From positions 3,348,001 through 3,412,000 of the forward strand of contig CAKKTE020000328.1 of the NCBI GenBank assembly GCA_920105625.2: a stretch of 64,000 nucleotides of DNA, written 5' to 3'. The position numbers and the translations under genes are program-made. This stretch comes from Clusia tigrina (Eukaryota; Arthropoda; Insecta; Diptera; Clusiidae). How positions within the stretch are numbered: position 1 is the first letter of the stretch; each line of letters starts with the position of its first letter. Below the pieces are notes generated by a model. That model was not told where the DNA came from. It searched no databases and saw only the letters and a program-made list of their open reading frames with translations. Positions 46,726 to 59,046 of the stretch are shown piece after piece.

Positions 46726-49700
46726 GAGTAATTTATTGTTACAAAATTTTAAGTTCTTATGACGCTCCAGTAAAAAGTTACAAGCATTTGTATGTTGCAA
46801 ACTTTGATAGGTGTAGGACGTACCGTATAGAAGTTAGGGCCATTTGAAGTTTTATCAGTGTTTGATTTGGGACTCAAGGGTAACATAGCTTTGAGCGATA
46901 GCTTACATTGAAAAGAGGCTCGAGTACTCTATTGTTACAAAATTTCAAGGTTTTATGACGCTCCAGTAAAAAGTTAGAAGCATTTGTATGTTGCAAACTT
47001 TGATAGGTGTAGGATGTACCGTATAGAAGTTAGGGCCATTTGAAGTTTTGTCAGTGTTTGATTTGGGACTCAAGATAGCATAGCTTTGAGCGATAGCTTA
47101 AGTTGACAAGAGGCTCGAGTACTTTACTGTTACAAAATTTCAAGGTTTTATGACGCTCCAGTAAAAAGTTGCAAGCATTTGTATGTTGCAAACTTTGATA
47201 TGTGTAGGACGTACCGTATAGAAGTTAGGGCCATTTGAAGTTTTATCTGTGTTTGATTTGGGACTCAAGGGTAGCATAGCTTTGAACGATAGCTTAAGTT
47301 GACAGGAGGCTCGAGTACTTTATTGTTACAAAATTTCAAGGTTTTATGAAGCTCCAGTAAAAAGTTACAAGCATTTGTATGTTGCAAACTTTGATAGGTG
47401 TAGGACGTACCTTATAGAAGTTAGGGCCATTTGAAGTTTTATCTCTGTTTGATTTAGGATTCAAGGGTTGCATAGCTTTGAACGATAGCTTAAATTGACA
47501 AGAGGCTCGAGTACTTTATTGTTACAAAATTTCAAGGTTTTATGACGCTCCAGTAAAAAATTGCAAGCATTTGTATGTTGCAAACTTTGATATGTGTAGG
47601 ACGTACCGTATAGAAGTTAGGGCCATTTGAAGTTTTATCAGTGTTTGATTTGGGACTCAAGGGTAGCATAGCTTTGAGCGATAGCTTAAATTACAAGAGG
47701 CTCGAGTAATTTATTGTTACAAAATTTTAAGTTCTTATGACGCTCCAGTAAAAAGTTACAAGCATTTGTATGTTGCAAACTTTGATAGGTGTAGGACGTA
47801 CCGTATAGAAGTTAGGGTCATTTGAAGTTTTATCAGTGTTTGATTTGGGACTCAAGGGTAGCATAGCTTTGAGCGATAACTTAAATTGAAAATAGGCTCG
47901 AGCACTCTATTGTTACAAAATTTCAAGGTTTTATGACGCTCCAGTAAAAAGTTACAAGCATTTGTATGTTGCAAACTTTGATAGGTGTAGGACGTACCGT
48001 ATAGAAGTTAGGGCCATTTGAAGTTCTATCAGTGTTTGATTTGGGACTCAAGGGTAGCATAGCTTTGAGCGATAGCTTAAATTGACAAGAGGCTCGAGTA
48101 ATTTATTGTTACAAAATTTTAAGTTCTTATGACGCTCCAGTAAAAAGTTACAAGCATTTGTATGTTGCAAACTTTGATAGGTGTAGGACGTACCGTATAG
48201 AAGTTAGGGCCATTTGAAGTTTTATCAGTGTTTGATTTGGGACTCAAGGGTAACATAGCTTTGAGCGATAGCTTACATTGAAAAGAGGCTCGAGTACTCT
48301 ATTGTTACAAAATTTCAAGGTTTTATGACGCTCCAGTAAAAAGTTAGAAGCATTTGTATGTTGCAAACTTTGATAGGTGTAGGACGTACCGTATAGAAGT
48401 TAAGGCCATTTGAAGTTTTGTCAGTGTTTGATTTGGGACTCAAGGGTAGCATAACTTTGAGCGATAGCTTAAGTTGACAAGAGGCTCGAGTACTTTACTG
48501 TTACAAAATTACAATGTTTTATGACGCTCCAGTAAAAAGTTGCAAGCATTTGTATGTTGCAAACTTTGATATGTGTAGGACGTACCGTATAGAAGTTAGA
48601 GCCATTTGAAGTTTTATCTGTGTTTGATTTGGGACTCAAGGGTAGCATAGCTTTGAACGATAGCTTAAATTGACAAGAGGCTCGAGTAATTTATTGTTAC
48701 AAAATTTTAAGTTCTTATGACGCTCCAGTAAAAAGTTACAAGCATTTGTATGTTGCAAACTTTGATAGGTGTAGGACGTACCGTATAGAAGTTAGGGCCA
48801 TTTGAAGTTGTATCAGTGTCTGTTTTGGGACTCAAGGGTAGCATAGCTTTGAGCGATAGCTTAAATTGAAAAGAGGCTCGAGTACTCTATTGTTACAAAA
48901 TTTCAAGGTTTTATGAAGCTCCAGTAAAAAGTTACAAGCATTTGTATGTTGCAAACTTTGATAGGTGTAGGACGTACCGTATAGAAGTTTGGGCCATTTG
49001 AAGTTTTGTCAGTGTTTGATTTGGCACTCAAGATAGCATAGCTTTGAGCGATAGCTTAAGTTGACAGGAGGCTCGAGTACTTTATTGTTACAAAATTTCA
49101 AGGTTTTATGAAGCTCCAGTAAAAAGTTACAAGCATTTGTATGTTGCAAACTTTGATAGGTGTAGGACGTACCTTATAGAAGTTAGGGCCATTTGAAGTT
49201 TTATCTCTGTTTGATTTAGGATTCAAGGGTTGCATAGCTTTGAACGATAGCTTAAATTGACAAGAGGCTCGAGTACTTTATTGTTACAAAATTTCAAGGT
49301 TTTATGACGCTCCAGTAAAAAGTTGCAAGCATTTGTATGTTGCAAACTTTGATATGTGTAGGACGTACCGTATAGAAGTTAGGGCCATTTGAAGTTTTAT
49401 CAGTGTTTGATTTGGGACTCAAGGGTAGCATAGCTTTGAGCGATAGCTTAAATTGACAAGAGGCTCGAGTAATTTATTGTTACAAAATTTTAAGTTCTTA
49501 TGACGCTCCAGTAAAAAGTTACAAGCATTTGTATGTTGCAAACTTTGATAGGTGTAGGACGTACCGTATAGAAGTTAGGGCCATTTGAAGTTTTATCAGT
49601 GTTTGATTTGGGACTCAAGGGTAGCATAGCTTTGAGCGATAGCTTAAATTGACAAGAGGCTCGAGTAATTTATTGTTACAAAATTTTAAGTTCTTATGAC

Positions 49701-49858
49701 GCTCCAGTAAAAAGTTACAAGCATTTGTATGTTGCAAACTTTGATAGCTGTAGGACGCACCGTATATAAGTTAGGGCCATTTGAAGTTTTGTCAGTGTTT
49801 GATTTGGGACTCATGGGTAGCATAGCTTTGAGCGATAGCTTAAGTTGACAAGAGGCTC
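46726..49858 (+). repeat. Sixteen right-hand monomers with two internal partial duplications
   Basis: Starts: 46726, 46922, 47117, 47313, 47509, 47704, 47900, 48096, 48292, 48488, 48684, 48880, 49075, 49271, 49467, 49663. The run 46726-47312 (TTACATTG; GTTAGAAGC; TTTACTG) returns at 48096-48683. The run 47313 to about 47899 (TGAAGCTCC, ACCTTATAG, GTTGCATAG) returns at 49075, offset 1762. The monomer at 47509 lost a G in AAATTACAAG. Confidence 0.75.
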
Positions 49859-52800
49859 GAGTACTTTATTGTTACAAAATTTCAAGGTTTTATGACGCTC
49901 CAGTAAAAACTTACAAGCATTTGTATGTTGCAAACTTTGATAGGTGTAGGACGTACCGTATAGAAGTTAGGGCCATTTGAAGTTTTATCAGTGTTTGATT
50001 TGGAACTCAAGGGTAGCATAGCTTTGAGCGATAGTTTAAGTTGAAAAGAGGCTCGAGTACTTTATTGTTACAAAATTTCAAGGTTTTATGACGCTCCAGT
50101 AAAAACTTACAAGCATTTGTATGTTGCAAACTTTGATAGGTGTAAGACGCACCGTATAGAAGTTAGGACCATTTGAAGTTTTATCAGTGTTTGATTTGGG
50201 ACTCAAGGGTAGCATAGCTTTGAGCGATAGCTTAAATTGACAAGAAGCTCGAGTACTCTATTGTTACAAAATTTCAAGGTTTTATGACGCTCCAGTCAAA
50301 AGTTACAAGCATTTGTATGTTGCAAACTTTGATAGGTGTGGGACGTACCGTATAGAATTTAGGGCCATTTGAAGTTTTATCAGTGTTTGATTTGGGACTC
50401 AAGGGTAGCATAACTTTGAGCGATAGCTTAAATTGACAAGAGGCTCGATTACCTTATTGTTACAAAATTTCAACGTTTTATGACGCTCCAGTAAAAAGTT
50501 ACAAGCATTTGTATGTTGCAAACTTTGATAGGTGTAGTACGTACCGTATAGCTGTTAGGGCCATTTGAAGTTTTATCAGCGTTTGATTTGGGACTCAAGG
50601 GTAGCATAGCTTTGAGCGATAGCTTAAATTGACAAGAAGCTCGAGTACTTTATTGTTACAAAATTTCAAGTTTTTATGACGCTAAAGTAAAAAGTTACAA
50701 GTATTTGTATGTTGCAAACTTTGATAGGTGAAGGACGTAACGTATAGAAGTTGGGGCCATTTGAAGTTTTATCAGTGTTTGATTTGGGACTCAAGGGTAG
50801 CATAGCTTTGAGCGATAGCTTAAATTGACAAGAGGCTCGAGTATTTTATTGTTACAAAATTTCAAGGTTTTAGGACGCTCCAGTAAAAAGTTACAAGCAT
50901 TTGTATGTTGCAAACTTTGATAGGTGTAGGACGTACCGTATAGAAGTTAGGGCCATTGGAAGTTTTGTCAGTGTTTGATTTGGGACTCATGATAGCATAG
51001 CTTTGAGCGATAGCTCAAGTTGACAAGAGGCTCGAGTACTTTATTGTTACAAAATTTCAAGGTTTTATGACGCACCAGTAAAAAGTTACAAGCATTTGTA
51101 TGTTGCAAACTTTGATAGGTGTAGTACGTACCGTATAGAAGTTAGGGCCATTTGAAGTTTTATCAGCGTTTGATTTGGGACTCAAGGGTAGCATAATTTT
51201 GAGCGATAGCTTAAATTGACAAGAGGCTCGATTACCTTATTGTCACAAAATTTCAACGTTTTATGACGCTCCAGTAAAAAGTTACAAGCATTTGTATGTT
51301 GCAAACTTTGATAGGTGTAGTACGTACCGTATAGAAAATAGGGCCATTTGAAGTTTTATCAGTATTTGATTTGGGACTCAAGGGTAGCATAGCTTTGAGC
51401 GATAGCTTAAATTGACAAGAGGCTCGAGTACTTTATTGTTACAAAATTTCAAGGTTTTAGGACGCTCCAGTAAAAAGTTACAAGCATTTGTATGTTGCAA
51501 ACTTTGATAGGTGTAGGACGTACCGTATAGAAGTTAGGGCCATTTGAAGTTTTGTCAGTGTTTGATTTGGGACTCAAGATAGTATAGCTTTGAGCGATAG
51601 CTTTAGTTGACAAGAGGCTCGAGTACTTTATTGTTACAAAATTTCAAGGTTTTATGACGCTCCAGTAAAAAGTTACAAGCATTTGTATGTTGCAAACTTT
51701 GATAGGTGTAGGACGTACCGTATAGAAGTTAGGGCCATTTGAAGTTTTATCTGTGTTTGATTTGGGACTCAAGGGTAGCATAGCTTTGAACGATAGCTTA
51801 AATTGACAAGAGGCTCGAGTACTTTATTGTTACAAAATTTTAAGGTTTTATGACGCTCCAGTAAAAAGTTGCAAGCATATGTATGTTGCAAACTTTGATA
51901 TGTGTAGGACGTACCGTATAGAAGTTAGGGCCATTTGAAGTTTAATCAGTGTTTGATTTGGGACTCAAGGGTAGCATAGCTTTGAGCGATAGCTTAAATT
52001 GACAAGAGGCTCGAGTAATTTATTGTTACAAAATTTTAAGTTCTTATGACGCTCCAGTAAAAAGTTACAAGCATTTATATGTTGCAAACTTTGATAGGTG
52101 TAGGACATACCGTATAGAAGTTAAGGCCATTTGAAGTTTTATCAGTGTTTGATTTGGGACTCAAGGGTAACATAGCTTTGAGCGATAGCTTAAATTGAAA
52201 AGAGGCTCGAGTACTCTATTGTTACAAAATTTCAAGGTTTTATGACGCTCCAGTAAAAAGTTACAAGCATTTGTATGTTGCAAACTTTGATAGGTGTAGG
52301 ACGTACCGTATAGAAGTTAGGGCCATTTGAAGTTTTGTCAGTGTTTGATTTGGGACTCAAGATAGCATACCTTTGAGCGATAGCTTAAGTCAACAAGAGG
52401 CTCGAGTACTTTATTGTTACAAAATTTCAAGGTTTTATGACGCTCCAGTAAAAAGTTGCAAGCATTTGTATGTTGCAAACTTTGATATGTGTAGGACGTA
52501 CCGTATAGAAGTTAGGGCCATTTGAAGTTTTATCAGTGTTTGATTTGGGACTCAAGGGTAGCATAGCTTTGAGCGATAGCTTAAATTGACAAGAGGCTCG
52601 AGTAATTTATTGTTACAAAATTTTAAGTTCTTATGACGCTCCAGTAAAAAGTTACAAGCATTTGTATGTTGCAAACTTTGATAGGTGTAGGACGTACCGT
52701 ATAGAAGTTAGGGCCATTTGAAGTTTTATCAGTGTTTTATTTGGGACTCAAGGGTAGCATAGCTTTGAGCGATAGCTTAAATTGACAAGAGGCTCGAGTA

Positions 52801-53186
52801 ATTTATTGTTACAAAATTTTAAGTTCTTATGACGCTCCAGTAAAAAGTTACAAGCATTTGTATGTTGCAAACTTTGATAGGTGTAGGACGTACCGTATAG
52901 AAGTTAGGGCCATTTGAAGTTTTATCAGTGTTTGATTTGGCACTCAAGATAGCATAGCTTTGAGCGATAGCTTAAGTTGACAGGAGGCTCGAGTACTTTA
53001 TTGTTACAAAATTTCAAGGTTTTATGAAGCTCCAGTAAAAACTTACAAGCATTTGTATGTTGCAAACTTTGATAGGTGTAGGACGTACCGTATAGAAGTT
53101 AGGGCCATTTGAAGTTTTATCAGTGTTTGATTTGGAACTCAAGGGTAGCATAGCTTTGAGCGATAGTTTAAGTTGAAAAGAGGCTC
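49859..53186 (+). repeat. Diverged precursor-like block of the 10-mer
   Basis: Starts: 49859, 50055, 50251, 50447, 50643, 50839, 51034, 51230, 51426, 51621, 51817, 52013, 52209, 52404, 52600, 52796, 52991. Many markers of the following 10-mer are here in the same order: AAAACTTAC with GGAACTC, GTCAAAAG, ATAATTTTG, TTGTCACAAA, AAAATAGGG, TAGTATAGC with TTTAGTTG, GCATATGTATG, ATTTATATG, GCATACCTTTG. The spacing of the TTGTCACAAA monomer to the next one is 2538 bp (51230 to 53768), which is 587 bp longer than the 10-mer, so three monomers were lost or gained between versions. Confidence 0.77.
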
Positions 53187-55137
53187 GAGTACTTTATTGT
53201 TACAAAATTTCAAGGTTTTATGACGCTCCAGTAAAAACTTACAAGCATTTGTATGTTGCAAACTTTGATAGCCGCACCGTATAGAAGTTAGGACCATTTG
53301 AAGTTTTATCAGTGTTTGCTTTGGGACTCAAGGGTAGCATAGCTTTGAGCGATAGCTTAAATTGACAAGAAGCTCGAGTACTTTATTGTTACAAAATTTC
53401 AAGGTTTTATGACGCTCCAGTCAAAAGTTACAAGCATTTGTATGTTGCAAACTTTGATAGGTGTGGGACGTACCGTATAGAATTTAGGGCCATTTGAAGT
53501 TTTATCAGTGTTTGATTTGGGACTCAAGGGTAGCATAACTTTGAGCGATAGCTTAAATTGACAAGAGGCACGATTACCTTATTGTTACAAAATTTCAAGG
53601 TTTTATGACGCTCCAGTAAAAAGTTACAAGCATTTGTATGTTGCAAACTTTGATAGGTGTAGTACGTACCGTATAGAAGTTAGGGCCATTTGAAGTTTTA
53701 TCAGCGTTTGATTTGGGACTCAAGGGTAGCATAATTTTTAGCGATAGCTTAAATTGACAAGAGGCACGATTACCTTATTGTCACAAAATTTCAACGTTTT
53801 ATGACGCTCCAGTAAAAAGTTACAAGCATTTGTATGTTGCAAACTTTGATAGGTGTAGTACGTACCGTATAGAAAATAGGGCCATTTGAAGTTTTATCAG
53901 TGTTTGATTTGGGACTCAAGGGTAGCATAGCTTTGAGCGATAGCTTAAATTGACAAGAGGCTCGAGTACTTTATTGTTACAAAATTTCAAGGTTTTAGGA
54001 CGCTCCAGTAAAAAGTTACAAGCATTTATATGTTGCAAACTTTGATAGGTGTAGGACGTACCGTATAGAAGTTAGGGCCATTTGAAGTTTTGTCAGTGTT
54101 TGATTTGGGACTCAAGATAGTATAGCTTTGAGCGATAGCTTTAGTTGACAAGAGGCTCGAGTACTTTATTGTTACAAAATTTCAAGGTTTTATGACGCTC
54201 CAGTAAAAAGTTACAAGCCTTTGTATGTTGCAAACTTTGATAGGTGTAGGACGTACCGTATAGAAGTTAGGGCCATTTGAAATTTTATCTGTGTTTGATT
54301 TGGGACTCAAGGGTAGCATAGCTTTGAACGATAGCTTAAATTGACAAGAGGCTCGAGTACTTTATTGTTACAAAATTTTAAGGTTTTATGACGCTCCAGT
54401 AAAAAGTTGCAAGCATATGTATGTTGCAAACTTTGATATGTGTAGGACGTACCGTATAGAAGTTAGGGCCATTTGAAGTTTAATCAGTGTTTGATTTGGG
54501 ACTCAAGGGTAGCATAGCTTTGAGCGATAGCTTAAATTGACAAGAGGCTCGAGTAATTTATTGTTACAAAATTTTAAGTTCTTATGACGCTCCAGTAAAA
54601 AGTTACAAGCATTTATATGTTGCAAACTTTGATAGGTGTGGGACGTACCGTATAGAAGTTAAGGCCATTTGAAGTTTTATCAGTGTTTGATTTGGGACTC
54701 AAGGGTAACATAGCTTTGAGCGATAGCTTAAATTGAAAAGAGGCTCGAGTACTCTATTGTTACAAAATTTCAAGGTTTTATGACGCTCCAGTAAAAAGTT
54801 ACAAGCATTTGTATGTTGCAAACTTTGATAGGTGTAGGACGTACCGTATAGAAGTTAGGGCCATTTGAAGTTTTGTCAGTGTTTGATTTGGGACTCAAGA
54901 TAGCATACCTTTGAGCGATAGCTTAAGTTAACAAGAGGCTCGAGTACTTTATTGTAAAAAAATTTCAAGGTTTTATGACGCTCCAGTAAAAAGTTGCAAG
55001 CATTTGTATGTTGCAAATTTTGATATGTGTAGGACGTACCGTATAGAAGTTAGGGCCATTTGAAGTTTTATCTGTGTTTGATTTGGGACTCAAGGGTAGC
55101 ATAGCTTTGAACGATAGTTTAAGTTGAAAAGAGGCTC
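53187..55137 (+). repeat. 10-mer HOR, copy 1 (1951 bp)
   Basis: The first monomer is 189 bp because GATAGGTGTAGGACGCACC is reduced to GATAGCCGCACC. Other markers in order are GTCAAAAGTT with GTGGGACG, GGCACGATTACC (twice), AATTTTTAGCG, TTGTCAC, AAAATAGGG, ATTTATATG, TAGTATAGC, AGCCTTTG, AGCATATG, TTTAATCAG, GCATACCTTTG and GTAAAAAAATTTC. The joint between copies lies at the change GAACGATAG to TTTAAGTTGAAAAG, so the duplicated unit is more exactly about 53167-55117. Confidence 0.92.
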
Positions 55138-57088
55138 GAGTACTTTATTGTTACAAAATTTCAAGGTTTTATGACGCTCCAGTAAAAACTTACAAGCATT
55201 TGTATGTTGCAAACTTTGATAGCCGCACCGTATAGAAGTTAGGACCATTTGAAGTTTTATCAGTGTTTGCTTTGGGACTCAAGGGTAGCATAGCTTTGAG
55301 CGATAGCTTAAATTGACAAGAAGCTCGAGTACTTTATTGTTACAAAATTTCAAGGTTTTATGACGCTCCAGTCAAAAGTTACAAGCATTTGTATGTTGCA
55401 AACTTTGATAGGTGTGGGACGTACCGTATAGAATTTAGGGCCATTTGAAGTTTTATCAGTGTTTGATTTGGGACTCAAGGGTAGCATAACTTTGAGCGAT
55501 AGCTTAAATTGACAAGAGGCACGATTACCTTATTGTTACAAAATTTCAAGGTTTTATGACGCTCCAGTAAAAAGTTACAAGCATTTGTATGTTGCAAACT
55601 TTGATAGGTGTAGTACGTACCGTATAGAAGTTAGGGCCATTTGAAGTTTTATCAGCGTTTGATTTGGGACTCAAGGGTAGCATAATTTTTAGCGATAGCT
55701 TAAATTGACAAGAGGCACGATTACCTTATTGTCACAAAATTTCAACGTTTTATGACGCTCCAGTAAAAAGTTACAAGCATTTGTATGTTGCAAACTTTGA
55801 TAGGTGTAGTACGTACCGTATAGAAAATAGGGCCATTTGAAGTTTTATCAGTGTTTGATTTGGGACTCAAGGGTAGCATAGCTTTGAGCGATAGCTTAAA
55901 TTGACAAGAGGCTCGAGTACTTTATTGTTACAAAATTTCAAGGTTTTAGGACGCTCCAGTAAAAAGTTACAAGCATTTATATGTTGCAAACTTTGATAGG
56001 TGTAGGACGTACCGTATAGAAGTTAGGGCCATTTGAAGTTTTGTCAGTGTTTGATTTGGGACTCAAGATAGTATAGCTTTGAGCGATAGCTTTAGTTGAC
56101 AAGAGGCTCGAGTACTTTATTGTTACAAAATTTCAAGGTTTTATGACGCTCCAGTAAAAAGTTACAAGCCTTTGTATGTTGCAAACTTTGATAGGTGTAG
56201 GACGTACCGTATAGAAGTTAGGGCCATTTGAAATTTTATCTGTGTTTGATTTGGGACTCAAGGGTAGCATAGCTTTGAACGATAGCTTAAATTGACAAGA
56301 GGCTCGAGTACTTTATTGTTACAAAATTTTAAGGTTTTATGACGCTCCAGTAAAAAGTTGCAAGCATATGTATGTTGCAAACTTTGATATGTGTAGGACG
56401 TACCGTATAGAAGTTAGGGCCATTTGAAGTTTAATCAGTGTTTGATTTGGGACTCAAGGGTAGCATAGCTTTGAGCGATAGCTTAAATTGACAAGAGGCT
56501 CGAGTAATTTATTGTTACAAAATTTTAAGTTCTTATGACGCTCCAGTAAAAAGTTACAAGCATTTATATGTTGCAAACTTTGATAGGTGTGGGACGTACC
56601 GTATAGAAGTTAAGGCCATTTGAAGTTTTATCAGTGTTTGATTTGGGACTCAAGGGTAACATAGCTTTGAGCGATAGCTTAAATTGAAAAGAGGCTCGAG
56701 TACTCTATTGTTACAAAATTTCAAGGTTTTATGACGCTCCAGTAAAAAGTTACAAGCATTTGTATGTTGCAAACTTTGATAGGTGTAGGACGTACCGTAT
56801 AGAAGTTAGGGCCATTTGAAGTTTTGTCAGTGTTTGATTTGGGACTCAAGATAGCATACCTTTGAGCGATAGCTTAAGTTAACAAGAGGCTCGAGTACTT
56901 TATTGTAAAAAAATTTCAAGGTTTTATGACGCTCCAGTAAAAAGTTGCAAGCATTTGTATGTTGCAAATTTTGATATGTGTAGGACGTACCGTATAGAAG
57001 TTAGGGCCATTTGAAGTTTTATCTGTGTTTGATTTGGGACTCAAGGGTAGCATAGCTTTGAACGATAGCTTAAATTGACAAGACGCTC
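55138..57088 (+). repeat. 10-mer HOR, copy 2 (1951 bp)
   Basis: All private markers of copy 1 recur at +1951, including the 189-bp monomer and the GTAAAAAAATTTC run. I compared the two copies by eye along their length and found no difference until the last few tens of bases, where copy 2 has GATAGCTTAAATTGACAAGACGC in place of the GTTTAAGTTGAAAAG end. It is the most identical pair in the window. Either it is a very recent duplication or the assembly expanded it. Confidence 0.92.
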
Positions 57089-58262
57089 GAGTAATTTATT
57101 GTAAAAAAATTTTAAGTTCTTATGACGCTCCAGTAAAAGTTACAAGCATTTGTATGTTGCAAACTTTGATAGGTGTAGGACGTACCGTATAGAAGTTAGG
57201 GCCATTTGAAGTTTTATCAGTGTTTGATTTGGGACTCAAGGGTAGCATAGCTTTGAGCGATAGCTTAAATTGAAAAGAGGCTCGAGTACTCTATTGTTAC
57301 AAAATTTCAAGGTTTTATGACGCTCCAGTAAAAAGTTACAAGCATTTGTATGTTGCAAACTTTGATAGGTGTAGGACGCACCGTATATAAGTTAGGGCCA
57401 TTTGAAGTTTTGTCAGTGTTTGATTTGGGACTCAAGGGTAGCATAGCTGTGAGCGATAGCTTAAGTTGACAAGAGGCTCGAGTACTTTATTGTTACAAAA
57501 TTTCAAGGCTTTATGACGCTCCAGTAAAAAGTAACAAGCATTTGTATATTGCAAACTTTGATTGGTGTAGGACGTACCGTATAGAAGTTAAGGCCATTTG
57601 AAGTTTTATCAGTGTTTTATTTGGGACTCAAGGATAGCGTAGCTTTGAGCGATAGCTTAAGTTGACAAGAGGCTCGAGTACTTTATTGTTACAAAATTTC
57701 AAGGTTTTATGACGCTCCAGTAAAAAGTTACAAGCATTTGTATGTTGCAAACTTTGATATGTGTAGGACGTACCGTATAGAAGTTAGGGCCATTTGAAGT
57801 TTTATCAATGTTTGATTTGGGACTCAAGGGTAGCATAGCTTTGAGCGATAGCTTAAGCTGACAAGAGGCTCGAGTACTTTATTGTTACAAAATTTCAAGG
57901 TTTTTTGACGCTCCAGTAAAAAGTTGCAAGCATTTGTATGCTGCAAACTTTGATAGGTGTAGGACGTACCGTATAGAAGTTAGGGCCATTTGAAGTTTTA
58001 TCAGTGTTTGATTTGGGACTCAAGGGTAGCATAGCTTTGAGCGATACTTTAAATTGACAAGAGGCTCGAGTAATTTATTGTTACAAAATTTTAAGTTCTT
58101 ATTAGGCTCCAGTAAAAAGTTACAAGCATTTGTATGTTGCAAACTTTGATAGGTGTAGGGCGTACCGTATAGAAGTTAGGGCCATTTGAAGTTTTATCAG
58201 TGTTTGATTTGGGACTCAAGGGTAGCATAGCTTTGAGCGATAGCTTAAATTGAAAGAGGCTC
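57089..58262 (+). repeat. Transition block of six monomers
   Basis: Starts: 57089 (195 bp, GTAAAAAAATTTTAAG and one A lost in CAGTAAAAG), 57284, 57480 (GGCTTTATG, GTATATTGC, GGATAGCG), 57676, 57872 (GGTTTTTTGACG, ATGCTGC) and 58068 (195 bp, TTCTTATTAGGCTCC). The 57480 and 57676 monomers reappear at 60027 and 60223, and the 58068 monomer at 60419. Confidence 0.8.
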
Positions 58263-59046
58263 GAGTACTCTATTGTTACAAAATTTCAAGGTTTTATGAC
58301 GCTCCAGTAAAAAGTTACAAGCATTTGTATGTTGCAAACTTTGATAGGTGTAGGACGTACCGTATAGAAGTTAGGGCCATTTGAAGTTTTGTCAGTGTTT
58401 GATTTGGGACTCAAGGGTAGCATAGCTTTGAGCGATAGCTTAAATTGACAAGAGGCTCGAGTACTTTATTGTTACAAAATTTTAAGGTTTTATGACGCTC
58501 CAGTAAAAAGTTACAAGCATTTGTATGTTGCAAACTTTGATAGGTGTAGGATGTAACGTATAGAAGTTAGGGCCATATGAAGTTTTATCAGTATTTGATT
58601 TGGGACTCAAGGGTAGCATAGCTTTGAGCGATAGCTTAAATTGACAAGAGGCTCGAGTACTTTATTGTTACAAAATTTCAAGGTTTTATGACGCTCCAGT
58701 AAAAAGTTACAAGCATTTATATGTTGCAAACTTTGATAGGTGTAGGACGTACCGTATAGAAGTTAGGGCCATTTGAAGTTTTATCAGTGTTTGACTTGGG
58801 ACTCAAGGGTAGCATAGCTTTGAGCGATATCTTAAATGGACAAGAAGCTCGAGTACTTTATTGTTACAAAATTTCAAGGTTTTATGACGCTCCAATAAAA
58901 AGTTACAAGCATTTGTATGTTGCAAACTTTGATAGGTGTAGGACGCACCGTATATAAGTTAGGGCTATTTGAAGTTTTGTCAGTGTTTGATTTGGGACTC
59001 AAGGGTAGCATAGCTTTGAGCGATATCTTAAATTGACAAGAAGCTC

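Noticed and set aside
53167..57068. Calling the identical 1951-bp pair an assembly error
   Set aside because: It cannot be decided from sequence alone. Recent duplication is equally possible, so it is reported as a finding with both readings.
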